This document shows positions 34,180 to 44,031 of a stretch of DNA of 64,000 nt, one piece after another. The notes beneath the pieces were generated by a model, which saw only the letters and a list, made by a program, of their open reading frames with translations, was not told the DNA's origin and ran no database searches. The stretch's first letter is position 1. Each line of letters starts with the position of its first letter. The translations under genes were made by a program, and so were the position numbers. The DNA comes from Alligator mississippiensis. Taxonomy: Eukaryota > Chordata > Crocodylia > Alligatoridae. The stretch is from contig NC_081824.1 in the NCBI RefSeq assembly GCF_030867095.1, positions 241,119,219 through 241,183,218 on the forward strand, read 5' to 3'.

Positions 34180-34335
34180 GATGTGTTGCATGCATGCACA
34201 TGGCACCCCCTGCCTCCAGTGGCCCTCCCTCTAACCCCAAACACTACCTTGCAAGCTGGAAGTCTGGTTTCCTGTTTCAAAGGGGAAAATTTGCATTTTT
34301 CCATGGGGAAAAAAGAAAACGTGGATTCTTGGTAA
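34180..34335. mobile_element. GGATCC-terminus hAT-like element, right-end copy 2
   Basis: It shares with the copies at 18.7, 42.4 and 59.8 kb the module catgcacatggcaccccctg, then a TTTCAAAGGGGAAAATTTGC hairpin region and the terminus AAAACGTGGATTC. The left part could not be traced. Confidence 0.5.
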
Positions 34336-37300
34336 TCTTCCATTTAATGCCTGTCAATAAAGCAGTGTCCAATATAATCAGGTCTTTAGGTCTTGTGGGC
34401 AAAGAGGCAGAGCAGCCTTGTAAGGAATAGGTGGGTATGCAGGAAGAACAATAAAATTGATCAGCAGCAGGTCGCATGTTAGATGTGCTTCTTTATGGCT
34501 GAAGCTAGAACTTGGTTTCAGCTTGGATTCCCCAGGTTTTTTGATTTTCTGTGGCTTGGCTCTGCTTGGATTCTATATCAGTTTTGAATTGAAAGAGAGA
34601 GTATTATTTCTTAGGCTTGAATACATTACATTGTCTGGGCAACTTTCTGTGTCAGGCCAGAGCAGACTGGAGTCTCCAGATTTACATGTAGTATACAAAA
34701 TGCGCCTGGGTGAAAACTGTCATTTCTCTTATCTGGGGCTTCAGTGAATCTGAGTTGGGGGGTTCATTACAAAAGAACAGGAAAAACCACCCAAAAACCT
34801 ATTCCTTGATGGCCCTTTAATAATAGACTTTTTTCTCAGTTGTGCTTTTACTTAAATCAATTGTGAAGTTTGCCAAATTCCAGGGGAGCAGAACAGGCCT
34901 GTGATATTCTATACTTTTCTGTCTCTGCTTTTCTGGCACTCCTAATTTTTTTTGGGGGTGGGATTTGCTCCCACAGGTAAGTCCGGGGTGGGGGGTGGGG
35001 ATTGAGGCCTCCATAATGAGAGGGAGTTGGGTGGGCTGGGGTTTGGGCTGCGGCCCAGCTCAGGCAGTATGTGAGGCTTGGGGCCCAGGGCCATGTGTGG
35101 CTGCAAGGCCTGGACAAGGAGTGGGACAGCTCTTCCAGGGGGCAGGGGAGGGGCTGGCTCCCCACTGGTGTACACACTCCTGGCGGGAGTATAGGAGGGA
35201 CATGACCCTTAGATTTGTGAATGGGGCAGGGGTTGGCTGTGGGCTCAGGGCTCCCTGCTCTGCTGGGTGAGACCCAGTGCAGCAGAGCGGGGCAGGGAAG
35301 TTCTGTGCCGCCACCACAAACCCTGTGCTGCCCGGGCAAAGTGCCTCCTGTCTGTCTGGCAGCTGTGGCCCTTCTTGGTCTGTCCCTCTGTTCCTCCTCC
35401 CAGAAATGGAGGTGTATGTGGGAGTTCCACCTGTCCTGCCTTGCCTCTGTTTCTGGGAGATAGTGCCAGTTGGACAAGGAAGGGCTGCAGCATGAGCCAG
35501 TTCTCCTGCCTGCTTCGGGTTATTGGAGAATCCTAATGCTGAAGGAGTGTATGTGTGCTGCAAGTGTTCTTGGTCTGACTGTGCACCAAACGCATGGGGC
35601 AATTTTACCTGGTAGCTGTAAAACCCAGTTTTGAATGGCTCTATATGGGAATTTTCTACTAAGTGCATGTTAGTTAACATGTACTTGAAAGCATAGTGGT
35701 AATCTTGGGAGCTTTGTAGATCAGCTCTAGAGCCTGAGCAACAAATGAATGAATGAGGCTCCTAGTGAATAAGGATGAGGGAAGGAACCAGTCACATGGT
35801 TACTTGAGTTTTTTATACCTTTCTAATCCAAAACAGACAGGGTATGTAGTTTGCAGCCCTTTCATCCTGCCTCTAATTTTGGAAGAGCTTGCAGCTGCCT
35901 GATAGGGTTTTTTTTCCCCATTCCAATGTCACACCCTTTGTAAACACTCACAAGACCTTTGTGTGAAAAAGCTAGATCCAGAAACTCCATTGCAGGGAGC
36001 ATGCAGGAATCAATAAGCTGAGGGGCCTCTTCTGGTGGCAGCTGTAGCTTCCTTGACATAGCCTGTTCAGAGTACTTGGGATTCCTTAACTGTGTACTGC
36101 TACTGTTTGGAGAAATTCCCACAGTTCTCTTTAGAAGGAACCTCTGTGAAATTTGTGGCCCATTGCCCATACACTTTTGCTTTACTTAGCTGGTCTTAAA
36201 CTTCACTTTCATTTTTTTTTTTTTAATTTATATTGACTTTGAACCATGGGGAAAAAAACATGAGTGAAAGGAACTTGACTTCTACTGTCTTTAGACCTTG
36301 CTGCTATTCAGATGCAAAGTGATGTAAAGTAGGGTTGTCCTCAGTATTGTCTCCTTTATATATGGATATATTTCTTTTTTAAAGCCGATGCATTGTTCTG
36401 GTAACATTTTCATGCTACTGTCTCTGAGCACAGAGCGTAAAACAGAAAAGCTTACTAACTAAAAACAGCTCAAATTAGCAGTCATGAAATTCGTGATGTC
36501 TCAGAAAATTAAGTTCTGCTCCTCATTGCTGTTAAAGGGCTGCATCCAAAGATAAACTTCAAAGAAGTAAACAAGAAACAGGTTTCTGGGAGGCTGGATC
36601 TGTAGTCTATAAACATCAGGCTCTGCTTCTGATTGATTCTGTTGTGTTTATGAGCCTTGAAGAAGATGAGGCACTCTTCAATGGTAGATGCTATACAAAA
36701 AGATAGTAAGGGACAGTCTATGCCAAATGAAGAGTGTTGCAAACAAGAGCTGCTTCTCTGGAGACAGTTGGCCCAATGGGAACCTTAGTGAGGTGATGTA
36801 ATGGGTGGAGGACATCAGGCACAGACCAGAGACTTAGCAAGGCAGTGTCTGAAGCCAGGAAGTGCATGTGAAGATTATCTATGGCTCTGGCATGGAACTT
36901 ACACAGAAGAACTTCTTGAAGTAAATTCTACCAAGGTAAGGATTTATTTTTTTTCCCCTCCCCTCAACCCTTTCTAAAGTTTAGGATGTGAGTTTGTGTA
37001 AAGTCCTATATAAAAGGTTCAGATCCATTTGTCCAGATCGGAAACATATGTTTCCCAGTAGAGTTCTGTACTATGTCATTTGTACACAACCATTACTTTG
37101 TTTCCATTGGGAGGAAAAAAAAAAGATCTTTCTGAATTGTCACAATATATTAGGGCTGTGCGAAATTTCGCTGCCAGCTTTGTTTCAATGCTGTTTCGAC
37201 TCATTTCGAGGTCAAAACAGCAAAATCGAAACGAAACAGATATAGTCAAAACAAAACAAGGCAAGTTGAAATGTTTTGCCGTTTCAAGGCTGTTTTGACA

Positions 37301-37995
37301 TTTTGCCCATAGGCTATAATGGGGAAAGTTGAAACAACCGATAACTTTGTCATTTCTGGCCTGATTTGGATGAAACTTGCAGGAATGGTAGCCCCTTCTG
37401 AGGGCATGAAGCCTGCCAAGTTTCAAGGAGATAGGTGCAGGGGGGGTTGGGGGAAACTGTACCCCAAAGTCTTGAAAGCAAAACTCATGTCATGTGTATG
37501 TGTTAAGCCACAGCAGGGTCAAAACTGCGGGCATGCTAGCCCCTGCTGAGGCCACAAAGCCTGCCAAGTTTCAAGGAGATAGGTGCAGGGCTTTGCAGGA
37601 AACTGTACCTCAAGCTGTGGACAAGCAAAACTCGTGACATGGGTGACACTATGTTAAGGTGCAGCAGGGTGAAATCTGCAGGCCTGCTAGACCCTGCTGA
37701 GGCCACGAAGCCTGCCAGCTGTCGGTGCAGGGGTTTTGGGGCCTTGCACCTCTGGCTGCTGACAGGCAAAACTCATGACATGGGTACTTCTGGGACTGTG
37801 TCTGTCTTGGGGCACAGGGGGGGGTGAAAACTGCAGGCCTGCTAGGCTCTGCTATGGCCGCGAAGCCTGCCATCTGTTAAGGAGATAGGTGCAGGAGGGT
37901 TCTGGGGACCTGTGCCTGTAGCTGCTGACAGGCAAAACTTGTCTCAAACTCCTGGAAGATCGTTTCAGGCTCAACATTAGGAAAAACTACTTTAT

Positions 37996-40720
37996 AGATT
38001 CATAGATTCATAGATGTTAGGGTCGGAAGGGACCTCAATAGATCATCAAGTCCGACCCCCTGCATAAGCAGGAAAGAGTGCTGGGTCTAAATGACCCCAG
38101 CTAGATACTCGTTTAACCTCCTCTTGAAGACCCCCAGGGTAGGGGAGAGCACCACCTCCCTTGGGAGCCCGTTCCAGACCTTGGCCACTCGAACTGTGAA
38201 GAAGTTCTTCCTAATGTCGAGTCTAAATCTGCTCTCTGCTAGCTTGTGGCCATTGTTTCTTGTAACCCCCGGGGGCGCCTTGGTGAATAAATCCTCACCA
38301 ATTCCCTTCTGTGCCCCCGTGATGAACTTATAGGCAGCCACAAGGTCGCCTCTCAACCTTCTCTTGCGGAGGCTGAAAAGGTCCAGTTTCTCTAGTCTCT
38401 CCTCGTAGGGCTTGGTCTGCAGGCCCTTGACCATACGAGTTGCCCTTCGCTGTACCCTCTCCAGGTTATCCGCATCCTTCTTGAAGCGTGACGCCCAGAA
38501 TTGCACGCAGTACTCCAACTGCGGTCTGACCAACGCCTGATAGAGGGGAGGTATCACCTCCTTGGACCTATTCGTCATGCATCTGCTGATGCACGATAAA
38601 GTGCCATTGGCTTTTCTGATGGCTTCGTCACACTGCCGGCTCATGTTCAACTTGGAGTCCACTAGGACTCCAAGATCCCTTTCCACCTCCGTGCCACCCA
38701 GCAGGTCATTCCCTAGGCTGTAGGTGTGCTGGACATTTTTCCTCCCTAGGTGCAGCACTTTGCATTTCTCCTTGTTGAACTGCATCCTGTTGTTTTCTGC
38801 CCACTTGTCCAGCCTATCCAGGTCTGCCTGCAGCTGTTCCCTGCCCTCCGGCGTGTCCACTTCTCCCCATAGCTTTGTGTCATCTGCAAACTTGGACAGA
38901 GTACATTTCACTCCCACGTCCAAGTCGCTGATGAAGACATTAAAGAGTATCGGTCCAAGGACCGAACCCTGCGGGACCCCACTGCCCACACCCTTCCAGG
39001 TCGAGACCGACCCATCTACCACGACTCTTTGGGTGCGACCCTCTAGCCAATTCGCCACCCACCGAACTGTGCAGTCATCCACATCACAGCCTCTTAATTT
39101 GTTCACCAGTATGGGGTGGGATACCGTATCGAAGGCCTTCCTGAAGTCCAGGTATACAACATCCACCCCTCCTCCTGTGTCCAGGCGTTTCGTAACCTGG
39201 TCATAGAAAGAGACTAGGTTGGTCAGGCACGATCTGCCCGCCACAAACCCATGCTGGTTTCCCCTCAGCATAATTTGCCCTGCCGGGCTCTCACAAATGT
39301 GAGCCTTGATAATTTTTTCAAATACTTTACCAAGGATGGAGGTGAGACTGACCGGCCTATAGTTGCCCGGGTCCTCCTTCCTCCCCTTTTTGAAAATGGG
39401 GACCACGTTAGCCCTTTTCCAGTCCTCCGGGACTTGGCCCGTGCGCCACGAGCTTTCGAATATTCCCGCCAGTGGCTCTGCAATGACGTCGGCCAGTGCC
39501 TTCAGCACCCTCGGATGGAGCCCATCTGGGCCTGCCGTCTTAAAGGCATCCAGTTCTTCCAAATGACTCTGCACCACCTCAGGATCTACGCATGGAAGTC
39601 TGGCGCCTTGCTGCTGCCTCTCTACAACCCCAGTGAGAGACTTGTCGTGCCCCTCGCTTAGGAACACTGAGGCAAAGAACTCGTTGAGGAGTTCAGCCTT
39701 GTCCCCTCTATCTGTCACCAATTGCTTCTGCCCATTTAGCAGGGGTCCTATTCCTCCCTGGGCCTTCCTTTTACTCCCAATATATCTAAAAAACAATTCC
39801 TTGTTGTCCTTTACTTGGGTTGCCATCCTCAGCTCCATGGTAGCTTTGGCCCACCTAACTGCCTCCCTACAAGCACGAGCAGAGGAGGTATATTCATCTT
39901 TAGTGATCTCACCCTGTTTCCACTTTTTATGTGCTCCCCTTTTGGCCCTTAGGCTGCCCTGGATTTCTCTGGTCAGCCATGGAAGCCTCCTGGCCCCTTT
40001 CCCTCTTTTGCCTCGCTCGGGGATCGTCTTGCTTTGTGCCCAAAGGATCGTTTCCTTTAGGCACAGCCACCCTTCTTGGGCACCCATCCCATCAAAACTC
40101 CTACTCTGCAGTGCTTCCTTGACTAATCGCCTGAGTGTAATGAGATCAGCTTTCCTAAAGTCTAGCACTTTCACCCTACTAGTTACCTTACCCACTCGCC
40201 GTCTTATGTTGAATTCTATCATAAGGTGATCACTGTCTCCCAGATAGCTACCGATTTGGAGGTCCCCTATCATGTCATCTCCCGTTGCCAATACCAGATC
40301 CAGTATGGCATTCCCCCTAGTGGGACCATACACCTCCTGTGTCAGGTGGAGGTCCTGTACACAAGTTAGAAACCTGCGTGAGCGATGGGACCTTGCTGTC
40401 TGCGTCTCCCAGCAGATGTCCGGGTAGTTTAGGTCCCCCATGACTACCGCCTCTTTAGCTTTTATGGTCTCCGAGAGTTGCCTCAGGAGCCCCGCATCTA
40501 TTTCTTCCCCTTGGTGTGGGGGTCTGTAACAGACCCCTACCACCAAATCCCTTTCTCCTTGCCCCCCATGTAGCCTAACCCACAATCCTTCTACTTCCTC
40601 AGCCTCGGATTCTGTCTTGATGAGGGTTGATGTATATTGCTCACTGACATAAAGTGCAACCCCCCCCCCCCCCCCTTTCTTCCCCGACCTGTCCTTTCTG
40701 TACAATCTATAGTGTTTTAC
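37996..40720 (-). mobile_element. Young CR1 LINE with long open ORF2, 5'-truncated
   Basis: The 3' end is at the left, with the ATCTATGA 8-mer tail repeated near 37,996-38,015. The element is truncated inside the N-terminus of ORF2 near 40,720. It has inserted into the centre of the foldback element. A C14-16 run near 40,661 encodes a glycine stretch. Confidence 0.85.
38087..40705 (-). CDS. CR1 ORF2 fragment: partial AP-endonuclease plus reverse transcriptase
   Basis: The frame stays open for about 872 codons and ends in NEYLAGVI-stop. The APE-type endonuclease lacks its first ~70 residues but shows VVGVCYRPP, MGDLNYPDICWE and GSYLGDSDH. The RT follows with NVVPIFKKGRKEDPGNYRPV, VVYLDFRKAFDTVSHP (box A), SGVPQGSVLGPILFNVF and KFADDTKLWG (box C), then the C-terminal region with LEYCVQFWA. 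There are no internal stops, which suggests a recent insertion. The missing endonuclease N-terminus makes it non-autonomous. The first codon of the open stretch is not a methionine. Confidence 0.88.
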   Translation of the reverse strand: MYRKDRSGKKGGGGGVALYVSEQYTSTLIKTESEAEEVEGLWVRLHGGQGERDLVVGVCYRPPHQGEEIDAGLLRQLSETIKAKEAVVMGDLNYPDICWETQTARSHRSRRFLTCVQDLHLTQEVYGPTRGNAILDLVLATGDDMIGDLQIGSYLGDSDHLMIEFNIRRRVGKVTSRVKVLDFRKADLITLRRLVKEALQSRSFDGMGAQEGWLCLKETILWAQSKTIPERGKRGKGARRLPWLTREIQGSLRAKRGAHKKWKQGEITKDEYTSSARACREAVRWAKATMELRMATQVKDNKELFFRYIGSKRKAQGGIGPLLNGQKQLVTDRGDKAELLNEFFASVFLSEGHDKSLTGVVERQQQGARLPCVDPEVVQSHLEELDAFKTAGPDGLHPRVLKALADVIAEPLAGIFESSWRTGQVPEDWKRANVVPIFKKGRKEDPGNYRPVSLTSILGKVFEKIIKAHICESPAGQIMLRGNQHGFVAGRSCLTNLVSFYDQVTKRLDTGGGVDVVYLDFRKAFDTVSHPILVNKLRGCDVDDCTVRWVANWLEGRTQRVVVDGSVSTWKGVGSGVPQGSVLGPILFNVFISDLDVGVKCTLSKFADDTKLWGEVDTPEGREQLQADLDRLDKWAENNRMQFNKEKCKVLHLGRKNVQHTYSLGNDLLGGTEVERDLGVLVDSKLNMSRQCDEAIRKANGTLSCISRCMTNRSKEVIPPLYQALVRPQLEYCVQFWASRFKKDADNLERVQRRATRMVKGLQTKPYEERLEKLDLFSLRKRRLRGDLVAAYKFITGAQKGIGEDLFTKAPPGVTRNNGHKLAESRFRLDIRKNFFTVRVAKVWNGLPREVVLSPTLGVFKRRLNEYLAGVI

Positions 40721-40729
40721 CCTTTTACA

Positions 40730-41135
40730 ACTAGGGTGTCCAGTCTATGACCATTATTCCTATTTTTCTCCAAAGGTGCCCTGGTGAACAGTTGTTCACC
40801 GAGCCCTAGATGTACACTTCTGATGTAGCGGTAAGCTGCTACCAAGTCCCCTCTCGGCCTTCTCTTTTTCAGCCTGAAGAGTCCAAGGTCCCTCAGCCTT
40901 TCCTCATATGGCTTGCCTTTCTCTGAATTCTCTCAAGCTTTACCAGGTTCTTGTTAAAGTGCGGAGCCCAGAACTGGACACAGTACTGTAGCTGCGATCT
41001 CACCAATGCCAAGTAAAGCCAAGTAGAGCAGGAGAATCACTTCTTTGCAATGGTTTTGCTGGAGATGCATCAACTGATGCATGCCAGGGTATTGTTGGCC
41101 CTACTGGCTACAGCATCGCACTGCTGGCTCATCTG
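40730..41135 (-). mobile_element. Older CR1 fragment of a different subfamily
   Basis: The minus strand reads the RT C-terminal region (LGLFRLKKRRPRGDLVAAYR, YIRSVHLGLGEQLFTRAP, NRNNGHRLDT). A plus-strand scrap at 37,945-37,995 (KLLEDRFRLNIRKNYF) is the next part of the same protein region but in opposite orientation, on the other side of the young CR1. Confidence 0.6.
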
Positions 41136-42369
41136 TGGTGGCAAGTGATGGGGGATCTTCAGTCCTGCTGCCTGATGAGAGGCAGCAGTTGCACAAGCAC
41201 CCATGTCATGAGTTTTGCCTGTCAGCAGCTAGGGGTGCAGGGCCCCAGAACCCCCCTGCACCCATCTTAACAGCTGGCAGGCTTTGTGGCCGCAACAGGG
41301 CCTAGCAGCCAGGCCTAGAGTAGTTGTGTGTCCTGTCCTGTCCCTCTCCCCCCCCAGTCCATGCCTCAAGACAGACACAGTTGCACAAGCACCCATGACA
41401 CAAGTTTTGCCTGTCAGCAGCTAGAGGTGCAGGGCCCAAGAACCCCTGCACCTATCTCCTTGACAGCTGGCAGGCTTCGTGGTCTCAGCAGGGGCTAGCA
41501 AGCCTGCAGATTTCACCCTGCTGTGCATTAACACACACAGTGTCACCCATGTCACAAGTTTTGCTTGTCTGCAACTTGAGGTGCAGTTCCCCTCAAAGCT
41601 CTGCACCTATCTCCTTGAAACGTGGCAGGCTTTGTGGCCTCAGCAGGGGCTAGCATGCCTGCAGTTTTGACCCTGTTGTGGCTTAACACATACACGTGAC
41701 ACAAGTTTTGCTTTCAATATTTTGGGGTGCAGTTTCTCTGAACTCCCTGCACCTATCTCTTTGGAACATGGCAGGCTTCATGCCCTCAGAACTTCCTGCA
41801 AGTTTCATCCAAATCAGGCCAGAAATGACAAAGTTATAGGCTGTTTTGACCTTCCCCATTATATAATATGGGTGAAATGTCAAAATGGTTTTGCTGTTTT
41901 AACCCTGTTTTGATGGAACGGAACAGCTGTTTCAAATCGAAACAAAAGTCAAAACGGAACGCTGTTCCGCCGAAATGTTGGTCAAACCGGAATGCTGCCA
42001 TTTCGCACGGCCCTACAAAATATGTCGTCCTGGATTTCATACATATAGAAAAAAGCTCCCCAGATAATCAGAAGACTGCCAAATTGTCACCCAGTCTATT
42101 GATGGCAAGACAAATAGGGTAGCTGTATAGAGAAACAAAGGTTTAGATCCATGACCTTTTGCATCTGGAGGTATCAGTGCGTGTACTCAGCTTTCTGCCC
42201 TGAATCTCAGATCCTTATTGCCATGCACAGTATTCACTGACTTCCATTAAAATGTTGTTGTTTTTTTCTTAAATCAGTTTATTGAAACTGGTACAGACTC
42301 TGCCTTCACCTCCTCCAGCCACTCGTGCCCTGGTCCACAGCTCTACCCGGCCGGCCCCTGGCTACCCCT

Positions 42370-42480
42370 CTGCCAGCCTGCAAGGAGAAACTTGTGGTTT
42401 CCCATGGCCATGTTCTTTTTCCTTTAAAGGGGAAAATCCACATTTTTCCATAGCAAAGAGAAAACCTGGATCCCTACTTA
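42370..42480. mobile_element. GGATCC-terminus hAT-like element, right-end copy 3
   Basis: It contains the hairpin TTTCCTTTAAAGGGGAAAAT, then the terminus GAGAAAACCTGGATCCCTA. It matches the ends at 18.7, 34.3 and 59.9 kb. Confidence 0.5.
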
Positions 42481-43267
42481 TCAGTTAAGCAATTAGCTGC
42501 TCATTCACAGGTGCTCTCTCCCTCCCAGCACAGGGCTTCTTGTGGGCTGTGTTGTCTGACTGGGCCTACCTCCTCCTTCCCTCCCCTCAGTCAAAAGGCT
42601 CTTGGACCCAGGAGTGGCTCCTATCAGCAGCTGTGTTATCAGTTAATTGTTTACCTGATATAATTAGAGGAGATTAAATTAATATATTTTTTTAATGTTA
42701 TTTACATCCCTAGTTTGGGCTTGAATAATGGGTCTACATATGAATGGTCTAGATGATTAAATGCTCTTTAACATGAAATGGCTCAAGGAGTCAGGATTCC
42801 TGGGCTTCATTTCTGACTAACCCTGATATGCTGTTTACCATCAGGTGAGTGAGTTCTTTTTAGGCCTCAGTTTAGGTATGGTATTTGCCTATCTTTTGGA
42901 TTTTCTTGGGCTTTGGTATAGTAAACCATCAGCAGAGGAGAGTGGAATCACAGATCTGTTCTACCCTATTACATGTTGTTTCTGATGGAAAATCGTGTGG
43001 TCTTTTTGTCCTACTAGCTCTACATACAAGCCCTTTAATTTTCTTTGGGTTAAGCTTATTTTGCTTTTGTCCTTGCTGAAATGACCTGGCTGTCTCTCAC
43101 TTGAACTTGAGCATTTGAATGGCTGAGATTCTTAGTTGCTCTCCTGTCTTTGCCTTCTTGAGATTCCTTCTGACACAGTGAGTTTGCATTTCAGGCCAGT
43201 ATGCCTCCTAGGGGACTGGTTTGATTCAGAAAAATCGCACCCCCATTTTAGCGTGGCTGTGGTCTGA

Positions 43268-43760
43268 GACGGGGTGGGCAATTATTTCTGCTGGAGGGGC
43301 CACTTACTATGTTTTGGTGAGCTGTTGAGGGCTGCACGTACGGTTTTTTAGAAGCGATCATTTTAACAAATTAAAGATAAATCATATACTAAAAAATAAA
43401 CATCAACTGTAATATATTTTAATTTTATTTTAAAATATTTTTGTCCTGACATGCTTTTTTGAGTAGTGTATATAGAAGTGATTGCATAATAGCTCAAAAT
43501 AAATTCTTTCTCTTGTATATTGTGTGGGGGAGGGCTCTGGGGTGGGATGTGTTGGGGTGGAGAGGAGGGTGTGTGTATGTATGGGGGAGATTTGCCCACA
43601 TGCTAGGTCCTGGGAACTGGCTGGGGTGGGGGGAGCATCACAGGGGCAGCTGCAGTCCAGATACACTCAATTGGCAGGTGCCTCCCAGAGGCCAAATTTA
43701 ATCTGTTGGCAGGCTGAATCTGACCTGCTGGTCTGGGAAAATATAGTCCAGGAAGCCTTC
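43268..43760. mobile_element. hAT-like element fragment
   Basis: The left part (gacggggtgggcaattattt) and an internal module (gtgattgcataatagctcaa) match, in inverted internal orientation, the elements at 3,328 and 31,266. The right terminus is not clear. Confidence 0.45.
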
Positions 43761-44031
43761 TGGAAATGAGTATTGTGGACAGATTTAGACTGTAGCTACC
43801 CTTATACACCATAAAAGAGGCTTCTGTACCTTACCAGTTTGCATGTTCAGATATTCTCAAATTATGAACTGGGTCCATTTGAAGCCCTATTTCTTGAATC
43901 CATAGATTGTAGAGTCGGAAGGGACCACAATGGATCATTGTGTCCGACCCCCTGTCCCTGGCAGGAAAGAGGACTGAGGTCAGATGACCCCAGTCAGGTG
44001 ACTCTCTAGCCTCCTCTTGAAGACCTCCAAG

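Larger units (their letters stand above)
37151..42015. mobile_element. Foldback element with ~800-bp inverted arms
   Basis: Left arm 37,151-37,940 and right arm 41,197-42,015 are inverted repeats of each other, starting TAGGGCTGTGCGAAAT and ending ATTTCGCACGGCCCTA, with TA at both edges. After a GTTTCGA-rich outer part each arm carries four degenerate units of about 150 bp. The shared GCCTGCCA box occurs at 37411, 37559, 37710 and 37865, and its complement at 41275, 41468, 41623 and 41769. The centre (37,940-41,197) is filled by CR1 sequence. No transposase is visible. The TA edges suggest a mariner-like or other TA-targeting mover, which is inference. Confidence 0.75.

Noticed and set aside
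37400..37900. CRISPR-like spaced repeats
   Set aside because: Units are about 150 bp, degenerate and mirrored in the other arm of a foldback element, in a vertebrate genome.
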